A stretch of 64,000 bases of DNA from NCBI GenBank assembly GCA_964516435.1, contig CAZEZP010000051.1:1-64000 (forward strand). The letters are read 5' to 3'. The DNA is from HGW-17 sp964516435 (GTDB lineage: Bacteria; Myxococcota_A; Polyangia; HGW-17). Positions 35,437 to 44,110 of this stretch are shown piece by piece (the first letter of the stretch is position 1; each line of letters starts with the position of its first letter). A model generated the notes under the pieces. It was not told where the DNA came from. It did no database searches and worked only from the letters and a program-made list of their open reading frames with translations. The translations under genes and the position numbers were made by a program.

Positions 35437-37943
35437 AGACCGACTGGCGCAAGCTCATCGACGACTGGTTCGACAACTCCGACACGGCGAGCGTGCTCCT
35501 GGAGCCCCTCCTGGGGCCGCGCCTGTGGATTTCCGATGAGGATCGCGACCGGCTCCTGTCGGTTTCCGCGACGCCCCTGTACGTGTTCCGGGCGGCGTCC
35601 GAACTGGACTACATCGTGCTGACCCTCCTGCTGCGCCGGCTGGGCCTCCCGGTCCCGCGCGTCCACCACCCCTCGTTCCTGCTGGTGCCCTCGGCTACCC
35701 GCTGGTTCGACAAGGTGGTGGGCAGGGTACTTCCCGACCGGCAGAATGCCGTATCGCATGCCGTGTCCCGCGTGATGCGCGGCCAGTGCGCCTATGTGGC
35801 CCTGTTCGCCCACGACCCCGCATCGGAAAGTGCCGAACCCCTGGGCGAACCTTTCTTCGCCAACCTGCTGGCCGAAATGCGCGCATCCGTGGGCGAAGAT
35901 CGTCCGCTGACCCTGGTTCCGGTGGTCCTGATCTGGAACAAGAAGGGCGTGCGCAGCGACGACGAGCCCCGGCTGCTGCGGCGGCTGCTCGGAGATCCCG
36001 AAATTCCGGGGCGCCTGCGGGCGCTGGTGCAGGCAGCATCTTCGCTCGGGCGCCCTTCGGTGAAGGTGGGCGAGCCGCTGGATCTCCAGGCGTGGCAGCA
36101 GCTTTTCGCGGATCGCCTCCCTTCGGATGCCGCGAGCCTCCTGGTGCGAGAACTCGACGAGCGCATCGAAAACGAGTGGCGTCTCCAGTTGGGACCGAAA
36201 CTGCGGCCCTTCTCGGCCATCCAGCGGGAACTCGCGCGCAATCCCGAGGTGGTGGCCGCCTACTACCAGGCCATCCGGGACGGCATGCCCCCCCGCCAGG
36301 CGCGCAAGGAACTGCGCGAGGCACTGGAAGAAATCCCGGCAGCGCCCGCTACTTGGACGCTCTCCATGTACAAGGGCGTTCTGCGCATCGTCTGGGAGCG
36401 CATGTTCCGCGGCTTCGACGTGGATCACGCCGGCTTTTCCGCCATGCGGGATGCGGCCCACCGGGGGCCGCTGCTGCTGCTGCCGTGCCACCGCAGCCAC
36501 ATGGACTATCTGATCCTGTCGTGGCTCATGGAACGATACGACCTGCCCATTCCGCACATCGCGGCTGGCAAAAATCTTTCATTCTGGCCCATGGGTCCCA
36601 TTTTCCGCCGGGGCGGCGCCTTCTTCATCCGACGCTCCTTCAAGGGCAACAAACTCTACAAGACCATTCTCCTGGAATACCTGGCCATGCTGATCCGCTC
36701 CGGGGTCAACGTGGAATTCTTCCCCGAGGGAACGCGTTCCCGCACGGGCAAGGCCGTATATCCCCGCACGGGACTTCTGGCCATGATCGCCGAACTGGTG
36801 GCTACGGGCCGCGTGCCTTCGCCCCAGGTGGTCCCCATCGCCGTGGGGTATGAAAAGGTGGTCGAGGAAGACGCCTATCTCCGGGAAATGGAAGGACGCC
36901 CCAAGGAAGATGAAAACCTGGGACAACTGATGAAGGCGGCTTTCGTTCTCCTGGAACGCTATGGGCGGGTCAACGTCCAGGTGGCACCGCCCTTCGACAT
37001 GGCCGAATTCCTGGGCCCGCTGGACCCGGCGTCCGATGCATTCAAGCAGCGCGTCGAGCAGTTGGGTCTTCGGGTGATTGCCGACATCGTGTCCGTTTCG
37101 GTGGTCACCCCCACCATGCTCACGGCGGCGGCGCTCCTGGCCACGGGAGAAAACGTGTGCGCCCTCGCCGACGTGGAAGAGCGCTTCCGGTTCTTCCGGG
37201 AACTGGCCATCGCCTGCGGCGTGCGGCTTTCGCGCAAGTTGACCGAGGAGACCATGTGGCGCCGCGCGTTTTCGGACAGTCTGCGCTATCTCTCGTCGTC
37301 CATCCAGATGCAGGGCGCCCGCGTGCTGATCCTGCAGAAGCGGCGCGGAACGCTGGCCTATTATCGCAATGGCTTCTCCCAGACGGTGGTGCAGGCCTGC
37401 GTGCATGCCGCCGACATCCACGCGCCGGCACGCGGGCGGGTGCGGGGACAGGATCTGCGCGCGTGGCTGCGGCGGGAGTTTCCGCAATTCGCCATGGAAA
37501 CGCCGCCGAAACTGCCGGAGGAAGCCGTCCGCTTCGTGGGCGGGCTCAATGCCGTCCAGAACGGCTGGATCCTGTCGCTGGTAGCCGACATCGTGGAAAG
37601 CCAGAAACTGGTCTGCGAACGTCTGGCCCTCCTGGTGCGCGACAAGACGGCAGAACGCAGATGGACAGCCCGCCAGATCGTGCAGGAGGTGCGCGCCCAC
37701 GGAAAAACGCAACTGCGCAAGGCGCAACTGGCGCGCGCCGAAAGCCTCGCCGCGCAGGGGATCGCCGAAACCGTGGAATGGCTGGTGGAAGAAGGCCTCC
37801 TGGCCCGGGACGAATCCGGAAAAGCCTGGCGTTTCGCGCTGGAGCCGGATGCGGCCGCCGCGGCCTTCCACCGCCAGGCCCGCCTGCGCCACATCTGGCT
37901 GGAACACGTCCGCCGCCTGCTCGCGGCGAATGCCCCCCGCTGA
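35433..37943 (+). CDS. plsB: Glycerol-3-phosphate 1-O-acyltransferase PlsB
   Basis: PlsB makes 1-acyl-glycerol-3-phosphate from acyl-ACP or acyl-CoA, the first step of phospholipid synthesis, at the inner membrane. The 836-residue protein is of E. coli PlsB size. It has acyltransferase motif I HRSHMD (H353-D358), motif II GGAFFIRRSFKGN, motif III FFPEGTRSRTG (429-439) and motif IV near VVPIAVGYEKVVE. The start overlaps the pnp stop (ATGA, 35433-35436), so the two are translationally coupled, which links RNA decay and lipid synthesis genes in one transcript. Codon use matches the neighbours. Confidence 0.94.
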   Translation: MKTDWRKLIDDWFDNSDTASVLLEPLLGPRLWISDEDRDRLLSVSATPLYVFRAASELDYIVLTLLLRRLGLPVPRVHHPSFLLVPSATRWFDKVVGRVLPDRQNAVSHAVSRVMRGQCAYVALFAHDPASESAEPLGEPFFANLLAEMRASVGEDRPLTLVPVVLIWNKKGVRSDDEPRLLRRLLGDPEIPGRLRALVQAASSLGRPSVKVGEPLDLQAWQQLFADRLPSDAASLLVRELDERIENEWRLQLGPKLRPFSAIQRELARNPEVVAAYYQAIRDGMPPRQARKELREALEEIPAAPATWTLSMYKGVLRIVWERMFRGFDVDHAGFSAMRDAAHRGPLLLLPCHRSHMDYLILSWLMERYDLPIPHIAAGKNLSFWPMGPIFRRGGAFFIRRSFKGNKLYKTILLEYLAMLIRSGVNVEFFPEGTRSRTGKAVYPRTGLLAMIAELVATGRVPSPQVVPIAVGYEKVVEEDAYLREMEGRPKEDENLGQLMKAAFVLLERYGRVNVQVAPPFDMAEFLGPLDPASDAFKQRVEQLGLRVIADIVSVSVVTPTMLTAAALLATGENVCALADVEERFRFFRELAIACGVRLSRKLTEETMWRRAFSDSLRYLSSSIQMQGARVLILQKRRGTLAYYRNGFSQTVVQACVHAADIHAPARGRVRGQDLRAWLRREFPQFAMETPPKLPEEAVRFVGGLNAVQNGWILSLVADIVESQKLVCERLALLVRDKTAERRWTARQIVQEVRAHGKTQLRKAQLARAESLAAQGIAETVEWLVEEGLLARDESGKAWRFALEPDAAAAAFHRQARLRHIWLEHVRRLLAANAPR

Positions 37944-37993
37944 ATGCCTCTCATGGAAACGCGAACCGCTTCTGCAGCAAGGTCCATGCATCG

Positions 37994-39010
37994 ATGAAAC
38001 CGGCTTCTTTCTGGAAAAACACCTCCTCGGGACGCTTCCTGTGCGAACTGTGCGCGCGCCACTGCCGCCTGGCGCCTGGAGAAACGGGATTCTGCGGCCT
38101 GCGGGAGGCCCGCGAAGACGGCCTGCATACGGCCGCATACGGCCGGGTGGCGGCGCTGGCCGTGGACCCCATCGAAAAGAAACCGCTCTTCCATGCGACG
38201 CCCGGAGCGCCCATCCTCTCGTTCGCGGTGGCCGGCTGCAACCTGGCCTGCCCATGGTGCCAGAACCACGCCATTTCCCAGTGGCCGCGCCTGCAGGGCG
38301 CCAGCCTGCTTCCAGGGCGTCCCTGCATGCCGCAGGAACTGGTGGACATGGCGATCCAGGCCGGGTGCGCATGGATCGCCGCCACGTACACCGAACCCAC
38401 CGTCTTTTTCGAATACGCGCTGGATGTGGCCCGCCTGGCGCGACAGGCCGGCCTGCGCAACGCCTGGGTGACCAACGGAACCATGAGTTCCGAAGCGTTG
38501 CGCGAACTGCTTCCTTTCCTGGACGCCGCCAACGTCGACCTCAAGACCTGCCAGGATCCGGCCGGCGATGCCCTGCTGGGCGTGCCCTCCGCGGTCGTGC
38601 GGAAAAACATCGAAACCATGCTGGAAGCGGGCATCCTGGTGGAAATCACGACCCTGCTGGTGCCCGGCTTCAATGACGCGCCCGGGCAGATCCGCAGCGT
38701 CGCGCAATTCGTGTCGGGCCTCGGGGAAAAGGGCATCTGGCACGTTTCGCGCTACCATCCCTGCCACGAGTGGACCGCGCCGCCCACGCCGGGAAGCACG
38801 CTCCGGCTGGCGCTGGACATCGCCGATGAAATGGGAATTCCCTTCGTCTACACGGGAAACCTGGCATCCGGCGCCCGGGAGGACACGCGTTGCCCGGCCT
38901 GCCATGAAACCCTGGTGCGCCGCTCGGGCTACCGGGTCCTCGCCAATGCGCTTTCCCCTGCGGGCGCCTGCCCCTCCTGCGGGCACCGCATCCCGGGGAT
39001 CTGGGCATAA
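37994..39010 (+). CDS. AmmeMemoRadiSam-type radical SAM enzyme
   Basis: The 338-residue enzyme belongs to the PflA-like branch known as the AmmeMemoRadiSam system radical SAM protein. The 4Fe-4S motif CNLACPWC is at C82, C86 and C89. It also has an N-terminal Cys cluster (C17, C20, C24, C34) and a C-terminal zinc-ribbon-like pair (CPACHE ... CPSCGH). TYTEPTVFFEYA and NVDLKTCQD are family signatures. The chemistry of the Amme/Memo/radical SAM trio is only partly known. The AMMECR1 and Memo partners are not in the window. It follows plsB by 50 bp. The ribosome site is weak (AAGG about 12 nt upstream), so the start is moderately sure. Confidence 0.88.
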   Translation: MKPASFWKNTSSGRFLCELCARHCRLAPGETGFCGLREAREDGLHTAAYGRVAALAVDPIEKKPLFHATPGAPILSFAVAGCNLACPWCQNHAISQWPRLQGASLLPGRPCMPQELVDMAIQAGCAWIAATYTEPTVFFEYALDVARLARQAGLRNAWVTNGTMSSEALRELLPFLDAANVDLKTCQDPAGDALLGVPSAVVRKNIETMLEAGILVEITTLLVPGFNDAPGQIRSVAQFVSGLGEKGIWHVSRYHPCHEWTAPPTPGSTLRLALDIADEMGIPFVYTGNLASGAREDTRCPACHETLVRRSGYRVLANALSPAGACPSCGHRIPGIWA

Positions 39011-39269
39011 TAAAAATACGGCAAACCGATTTTCCACAACATGGCCTTCATCCCAACGTCCAGGTCTGGCGGAGTTCCCCTGCAAGACCGGTTGCCCAAC
39101 GAACTTATCCAGCATGGCGCCGGAGCGCGGGAACCGTTTCAATGCGCCCCGCGCGTTGTTCTCTCCGCGTGTGCACGGCGCAATGGCATGTCGTCCCCCG
39201 TCTCGAATGCCCCGGACCAACTCCCCTCTGGGATGCGATACGGCAGGTCATGGCTTGCAGTCTTCAAGT
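39011..39269. other. Convergent intergenic region without a visible gene
   Basis: These 259 bp separate the 3' ends of the radical SAM gene and the lipoprotein operon. I see no convincing reading frame, repeat or hairpin with a T-run. Base composition drops here towards the AT-richer lipoprotein operon. Confidence 0.5.
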
Positions 39270-39890
39270 TTACAGGGAGCAGGTTCCCTCGAACAGCATG
39301 TCGCTCAAATCGGTGTATGGAATGCCTAACTGATTGCACAATTCTTCCTGGGTACGAAGGTAGATGCGGATGTTGACCGGCAGCATTTCGATGGCCTTGC
39401 CACAGGCCTCGTGCGCGGATTCGTCCTTGGGGTTCTGCAGGACGCCGGCACATGCGGGAATGGCGGACAGCCGCCACACGTCCGAGAATCCAGGATCGAC
39501 GCCGGAACTGCCGATCTTGTCATTGAGCAACTGCAATGCCCAGATGCCGAGATGCGGCGGGAAATCCGGGTCACCGCGAAACCGCGGCGTCACGTAAATG
39601 CGGCAGTTTTTGCCATGCGCGCGCACGGAGGAGAGCGGACTGCCATACACGGGCACGGGATCCGTCTCCCACAGCCAGGGATGCGTATAGAAGACCAACT
39701 CCTGCTGCCCTGTTTCCGGATACGAGAAGTTGATGGCATAGGGAGGATGGCATTCGTCGTTTTCCAGAATCTGGATGATGAAAAACTGATCCGCCATTTC
39801 CTGTCGGGGGGCCCTGTTCTCTTCGCAGGCCGCCATCATCCCCCAAAACCCCGCCATGACCAGCCACGCGTGGATGTTCCCCGATTTCAT
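39270..39890 (-). CDS. Unknown lipoprotein, module member A (copy 1)
   Basis: The 206-residue product has a lipoprotein signal ending MMAAC (C22) and no domain I recognise. It is a paralogue of the 40395-40994 product. Both have FxxIQ(I/V)L(E/D)xxxC(H/N)P soon after the signal, a Trp and HGK(N/G)C region, (W)ALxLLN(D/G)K, a VxDS/GVDPG stretch and IPxCxxxxxxxDE with further Cys. The shared Cys suggest disulfides in the periplasm or at the surface. Its start overlaps the stop of the upstream module-B gene as ATGA. It is the last gene of the five-gene operon. Confidence 0.75.
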   Translation of the reverse strand: MKSGNIHAWLVMAGFWGMMAACEENRAPRQEMADQFFIIQILENDECHPPYAINFSYPETGQQELVFYTHPWLWETDPVPVYGSPLSSVRAHGKNCRIYVTPRFRGDPDFPPHLGIWALQLLNDKIGSSGVDPGFSDVWRLSAIPACAGVLQNPKDESAHEACGKAIEMLPVNIRIYLRTQEELCNQLGIPYTDLSDMLFEGTCSL

Positions 39891-40384
39891 TGCAGCACCA
39901 TCTTTTCCAGTTCATACGAGGTTTCCGCCCGCGCATCCCGGCGCCAGATGGGCGACTCCCAGGAATAGCCGAACGTCACGACAGGAGAAGGAGAGCGAAT
40001 CTCCAGGTAGGAAACCGGTACTTCTTCGTTTCCCGTCTCCAGGATTTCGTATCGGATTCGCAGTTTCATGTCCTTGAGGGAAAACTCCCGCGCCTGCATT
40101 TCCCGGACGTTGGCGGCGTCCACGGAAAACTCCACGGAATCCTCGCCCGAGAACACCCGCATGGTCAGAGGAAGAAAGAAGACATTGGCCGTATCCGGAC
40201 ATTTGCGCGGCAAGGGATCCACCGTAGGAAGGTTCATGCGCACCGTGCCGCCATAATGGGCGCGGTGCAAGACGAGCCGGCCAATGTATTCCTTCCTCTG
40301 TGCGTCTTGCCCGTTTTCGCACCCGAAAGCGCAATGCAGCCAACCGAATAGTATGAGGACCAATCCCAGATTTCGATACGACAT
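39887..40384 (-). CDS. Unknown lipoprotein, module member B (copy 1)
   Basis: The 165-residue product has a signal ending in a Cys (C22, after CAFG) and is probably lipidated. It is clearly paralogous to the 41007-41501 product. The shared C-terminal pattern is AREF/Y-L-xxxK(L/I)R(I/M)(R/K)YE, then SYLEI-SxxPVxxxG(Y/F)SW-SPI. It also shares FFLPLTMRV / YLFPLELHV and a (D/N)AxNVxxxxARE segment, suggesting a beta-rich domain. It overlaps module-A copy 1 (ATGA) and follows module-A copy 2 by 10 bp. No strong ribosome site precedes the ATG at 40384. Function unknown. Confidence 0.75.
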   Translation of the reverse strand: MSYRNLGLVLILFGWLHCAFGCENGQDAQRKEYIGRLVLHRAHYGGTVRMNLPTVDPLPRKCPDTANVFFLPLTMRVFSGEDSVEFSVDAANVREMQAREFSLKDMKLRIRYEILETGNEEVPVSYLEIRSPSPVVTFGYSWESPIWRRDARAETSYELEKMVLQ

Positions 40385-40394
40385 GACAGTTGTT

Positions 40395-40994
40395 TTACTC
40401 CGTGTACATGCATGTGGGGTAGGGTTCTTGCATTTCTTGTTTTCTTTCCACAATGTAATATCCCCAATCGAAAAACTCCGTCGGCTCCTGCAATGCGACC
40501 ACGGCCGATGGGACCATGGCTCGCATCGCCATCGAGCAGCGTTTGAGCGCCTCGGTGTCGTCCTCGTCGATTTTCCTGCTGCATTCCGGGATTTCCTGCA
40601 TGGAATGGATTTTCATGTTGGTGGAATCGAGCACCACGTGCGCTTCCTTGCCGTTGAGCAGATGCAAGGCGTGGAAATGAAGTTTCAAATCGGCAACCTT
40701 GTCAAACGAATGAATGATGATGCAACCCTTTCCATGCCATCCCCAAAGCGTAAAATAATCGGTAGTTAGTGGGCTTCCCGTACAATCGACCGGATGCGCA
40801 TGTAAACTGGGAATCATGAATCCCATACTTTGGCTCGTATCAAGGATGGCATAGATGAACCCGGGGTTGCATTGGCCTTCATCGAGCACCTGGATGGAAA
40901 CGAAACTCTTGGGCATTTCCGCCGGCACCCCATTGCTGCAGGCCACCGGCAGGCTCACGACCAGCCACAGCCATAACCAGGACTTCCTGCGCAT
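40395..40994 (-). CDS. Unknown lipoprotein, module member A (copy 2)
   Basis: The 199-residue product has a lipoprotein signal ending LPVAC (C19) and is paralogous to module-A copy 1 (39270-39890). It shares the FVSIQVLDEGQCNP opening, the TLWGWHGKGC segment, ALHLLNGKEAHVVLDS and the IPECSRKIDEDDTE segment. It contains LDTSQSMGF, which superficially resembles a vWA MIDAS start (DxSxS-like) but lacks the rest of that fold. AGGAGG lies 8 nt before the ATG at 40994. The gene is visibly AT-richer than the window average. It lies 12 bp after module-B copy 2. Confidence 0.75.
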   Translation of the reverse strand: MRRKSWLWLWLVVSLPVACSNGVPAEMPKSFVSIQVLDEGQCNPGFIYAILDTSQSMGFMIPSLHAHPVDCTGSPLTTDYFTLWGWHGKGCIIIHSFDKVADLKLHFHALHLLNGKEAHVVLDSTNMKIHSMQEIPECSRKIDEDDTEALKRCSMAMRAMVPSAVVALQEPTEFFDWGYYIVERKQEMQEPYPTCMYTE

Positions 40995-41006
40995 GATGAC
41001 CGCCTC

Positions 41007-41501
41007 CTATTCCCGCTTCCACAACGGGTATTGTTTTTCCGTGGATTCGTGCGAGCCGAAAATGGGCGAGGTCCAACTGAACCCCAACCGGGCCACGGGC
41101 TCCCGGGAGAGGATTTCCAGATACGAAGTCATGTAATGATATTTTCTCCCCTTGTATTCATATTTCATTCGGATCTTGAGTCCGGCCAACTCGTATTCCC
41201 GCGCCAGCACATCCTCCACATTCTGTGCATTGATTGAAATATTCAAAGCCTGACCCTTCGATGTCACATGCAACTCCAACGGAAACAGGTAGATTTCCCA
41301 CATTTCCACGAGACAGGCGACAGGATGCTTGGCCGGGATGTAAAATTGAGTCTGTAAACTAAAATCACCCCACTGGGGTGGAGGAGGATGCAGGGACACA
41401 TAGCCGTAATAGGGGTATTCCGGCGTGGAATTCCCGCAGGAAACCGTTCCCCACAGTACGAATGACAGCAGAACCGCCCGCAAGCCTTGCTTTCTATGCA
41501 T
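41007..41501 (-). CDS. Unknown lipoprotein, module member B (copy 2)
   Basis: The 164-residue product has a lipoprotein signal ending TVSC (C22), then a Tyr/Pro-rich stretch (PEYPYYGYVSLHPPPPQWG). The rest is shared with module-B copy 1: LREYEL-type ending, LKIRMKYEYKGRKYHYMTSYLEI in outline and GFSWTSPIFG. AAGGAG lies 8 nt before the ATG at 41501. It lies 18 bp after the frameshifted Ig-like lipoprotein gene and 12 bp ahead of module-A copy 2, so B-A-B-A runs in transcription order. Function unknown. Confidence 0.75.
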   Translation of the reverse strand: MHRKQGLRAVLLSFVLWGTVSCGNSTPEYPYYGYVSLHPPPPQWGDFSLQTQFYIPAKHPVACLVEMWEIYLFPLELHVTSKGQALNISINAQNVEDVLAREYELAGLKIRMKYEYKGRKYHYMTSYLEILSREPVARLGFSWTSPIFGSHESTEKQYPLWKRE

Positions 41502-41519
41502 GCCGCTTTCTCCTTCGCA

Positions 41520-41986
41520 TCAGCATCCAGGATATGCCCAGCCCCACCAGCCATTCGCCCAGACCTGAATTTCGCCCTTCCACCTGTTGGCAGAACAACC
41601 CAAGGTCAGCGCCGTGCGGCCGGCCGACCAGGTGATCTCTCCAGACAGGGGCACGACGGTCCCCAGTTGGGGCGAACTGAAGATGTTCAGGCAGCGATTG
41701 CAGGAATCCGGATCCATCGGCATGTCGAAAACGAGGACGATATCGGGAACCTGCCCCGGTGATAACTGCCGCTGGCAGGTGAATACTCTGCAATGTGGGC
41801 ATATGTTTCCCCTACATCTTGAAAATCGGGATATTCGACATCCTTCCACCCATCTTCGTCCCACGCGTCCCCGTCTGCATCGGGAACGTCCACAGCAGCA
41901 TCCGGCGCGGGCTGGGGCGAGGAATTCCGGGGACATCCGCCCAGCAAAACGAACATCAGAAACAGACGCAATCGCCAGCGTTTCAT
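41520..41986 (-). pseudogene. Frameshifted lipoprotein with Asp-rich linker and Ig-like domain
   Basis: From ATG 41986 (AGGAG about 7 nt upstream) a lipoprotein signal ends LLGGC (C18). A very acidic linker follows (DAAVDVPDADGDAWDEDG) and then EYSPASGSYHRG. In that frame the protein soon runs into unrelated residues. The -1 frame continues the expected bacterial Ig-like (Big_5) pattern: VPDIVLVFDMPMDPDS ... VPLSGEITWSAGRTALTL ... QVWANG, ending at 41520. The frames meet at a run of four C (plus strand 41754-41757); one extra base there would restore a 155-residue protein. This is either a real inactivating or phase-variable shift or a base-call error. It heads the five-gene lipoprotein operon. 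Confidence 0.68.
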
Positions 41987-42592
41987 GAAAGGCTCCTGAC
42001 GAGACAAACGACACTTCTCTTTTTCCATCACCCATGAAAAAAGGCAAGCATTTTTTATTGGAGGTCCACATCCAGTTTCCTTCGATGCGCTGAAAGCCGT
42101 CGATGACAGAACGCAAAAACGTCGAAAATCATGTTGGCGTGGCCCTGCACGCAAAGGAAGCGGAGGCAAATGGGCAGACGGGTTATCGGGGCGCGTCGCG
42201 CGCGCAGACTCGAGTGTCGAAAACGACCCCGGTGCTGATGCGGATTTGCCGGGACGCGTGCTGCGTGCAGAACGGCTCCGCATCCGTGCGATGGGCAGGA
42301 AGAAAATTTCCGTTGAACTGCCGTGATGCAGCGGGTGGGTGAACAATGCCTTGAGAAATTGCGCTGGATTTCAACCCGTTCGGGGGAGCGCGGGCGACGT
42401 TGCCGCGACCTTGACGGACCTTGCGCGTTTTTTCCGCATCCCTTCATTCCTGAACGCACGGAACGAAACGTCTGCCATGTTCGCATAACCTGCGAGAACC
42501 CTTGCGAAAATCGGAAAATGCCTTGCCTGCCACCCCGTTTTCGCTGATTTTTTCGCTTTCGCCGATTCCAGAACCGACGGCAGTGCGCCGCC
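41987..42592. other. 606-bp intergenic region upstream of the lipoprotein operon
   Basis: This region separates the start of the lipoprotein operon from the end of the FAD-dehydrogenase gene, both on the minus strand. Several reading frames cross it but none has a ribosome site, sensible composition or recognisable domain. The operon's promoter should lie here; the AT-rich part at 42030-42060 is a candidate place, though I find no clear -35/-10 pair. No RNA gene is evident. Confidence 0.45.
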
Positions 42593-44110
42593 TCACATCC
42601 GCGCACGCACCCAGGAAAGCGCGATGCGCATGCCGTCCATCGCGGACGTGGAAATCCCTGAAGCCCACCCGCCCCCTTCTCCAATCGGGTAGACGCCCGG
42701 GACGGCACATCCGCGCTCATCCCGCAGAACGCGCCAGGGCGGTGCCACCCGGCTCTCGGGCGCCAGCAGCAGGCCGTCGCGCACGCCACGCAGATGGCGG
42801 GGCAACTGGGGGAGCCCATCGGTAAGCGCGCGGACGAGCGGTTCGGGCAAAAGGGCGCGCAAATCCGCGGGCGTGGCGCCGAACGCATAGGACGAAGGCA
42901 GGATTTCGGGAGAAGTGCGCCGCAGGAACGAGTAAATGGTCTGCGCGGGCGCGGCCCACGAGGAACCGCCCAGCACGAAGGCGCCGCGCTCGAGTTCTTC
43001 CCGCCGCTCGACGGCCTTTCGCCAGGAAGGGGCTGGCGGCAGGGTCACGATGAGCGCCGCGTTGGAAAATGCGCCGTCCCGGGCGCGCAGGCTCATGCCA
43101 TTGACCACCAGTTGGCCCGGCGCGGGAGCCGCGCACACCACTCGCCCGCCGGGGCACATGCAGAAGGTGCGGGCGGCGCCCGGATGCAGCACGAACTGGT
43201 ATTCCGCCGGCGGCAGGCCGCAAAGCCCCGCATGGCGCCCGTACACAGCGCGCGCGATGGCGTCGGCCCGCTGCTCCATGCGCACGCCCACCTGCCAGGG
43301 GCGGGATTCGATGACGGCTCCGACTTCCTCCAGCGGCGCCAGCAGACTTTCGCCCGACGTCCCCAGCGCCACGAAGGCGTCCGTGCAGGCCACGTCGCCC
43401 GCCTCCGTGCGCACGGCGCGCAGGCCGCGCGCATCCGCGACGAATCCGGTGACCCTCGTGTTCCAGAGGAACCGCACCCCCAAATCCATCAGTTCCCGGC
43501 GCAACTCGGGGAGGAGGCGCACCAGGATGTCGCTTCCCACGTGGGGCCGGGCGCGGCGGCGGATGTCGGCGGGCGCTCCGTGCGCCACGAGCCAGGAGAA
43601 AAAGGCGTCCAGCAGAGGGTCGTTGCGGCGCGTGGTGAGTTTGCCGTCCGAAAAGGTCCCGGCGCCCCCCTCGCCATGCACCAGGCTTCCCGCCGGCCGG
43701 AACCGCCCGTCTTCCAGAAAACCGCGCAAGGCCGGCTCGCGCTCCTCCACCGGTGCGCCGCATTCCACCAGGATGGGAGGCACGCCGGCGCGGGCGAGCA
43801 CCCAGGCCGCGCACAGGCCGGCCGGCCCGGCGCCGATGACCAGGGGCCGCGCATCCTGGCGCACGAAGGCCGGCAGCACGGGAATTTCCAGCGGATCAGG
43901 TTCCGGGCAGGGCTCCCACCCCGGACGCGCCTTCGCGGCACGCACCACCACGCGCAGACGCCACAGGGGGCGGTGGCGGGCATCCAGGCTCTCGCGCACC
44001 ACTTCGAAGGCATCTGGCGGTCCCCCGGCGGCCTGCACTGCCGCCTGCAAATCATGCTGCGTATATCCGGGAGGAAGTTCGATTTCCGGAAGCAGATAGC
44101 GCGAATTCAT
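42593..44110 (-). CDS. FAD-dependent dehydrogenase (COG2509-type)
   Basis: The 505-residue flavoprotein has an N-terminal alpha/beta ferredoxin-like part (about 1-60). The dinucleotide motif VIGAGPAGLCAAWVLARAG lies at 91-109, with an acidic residue ending the second strand (VECG). It also has the HGEGGAGTFSDGKLTTR signature, typical of this uncharacterised family, and a closing FAD contact PIGEGGGWASGISTSAMDG. The substrate is unknown; annotated relatives are called NAD(FAD)-utilising dehydrogenases. Its ATG overlaps the stop of the phosphatidyltransferase gene (ATGA). It is the last gene of the FmdB, phosphatidyltransferase, dehydrogenase run. Confidence 0.87.
   Translation of the reverse strand: MNSRYLLPEIELPPGYTQHDLQAAVQAAGGPPDAFEVVRESLDARHRPLWRLRVVVRAAKARPGWEPCPEPDPLEIPVLPAFVRQDARPLVIGAGPAGLCAAWVLARAGVPPILVECGAPVEEREPALRGFLEDGRFRPAGSLVHGEGGAGTFSDGKLTTRRNDPLLDAFFSWLVAHGAPADIRRRARPHVGSDILVRLLPELRRELMDLGVRFLWNTRVTGFVADARGLRAVRTEAGDVACTDAFVALGTSGESLLAPLEEVGAVIESRPWQVGVRMEQRADAIARAVYGRHAGLCGLPPAEYQFVLHPGAARTFCMCPGGRVVCAAPAPGQLVVNGMSLRARDGAFSNAALIVTLPPAPSWRKAVERREELERGAFVLGGSSWAAPAQTIYSFLRRTSPEILPSSYAFGATPADLRALLPEPLVRALTDGLPQLPRHLRGVRDGLLLAPESRVAPPWRVLRDERGCAVPGVYPIGEGGGWASGISTSAMDGMRIALSWVRARM

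Noticed and set aside
40395..40994. vWA domain in module-A copy 2 (LDTSQSM)
   Set aside because: Only the first MIDAS-like residues are present; the rest of the fold and the paralogue do not support it.
42055..42888. 277-codon minus-strand frame in the intergenic region
   Set aside because: It overlaps the FAD dehydrogenase in another frame and has Arg/Cys/His-rich random composition, no ribosome site and no domain.
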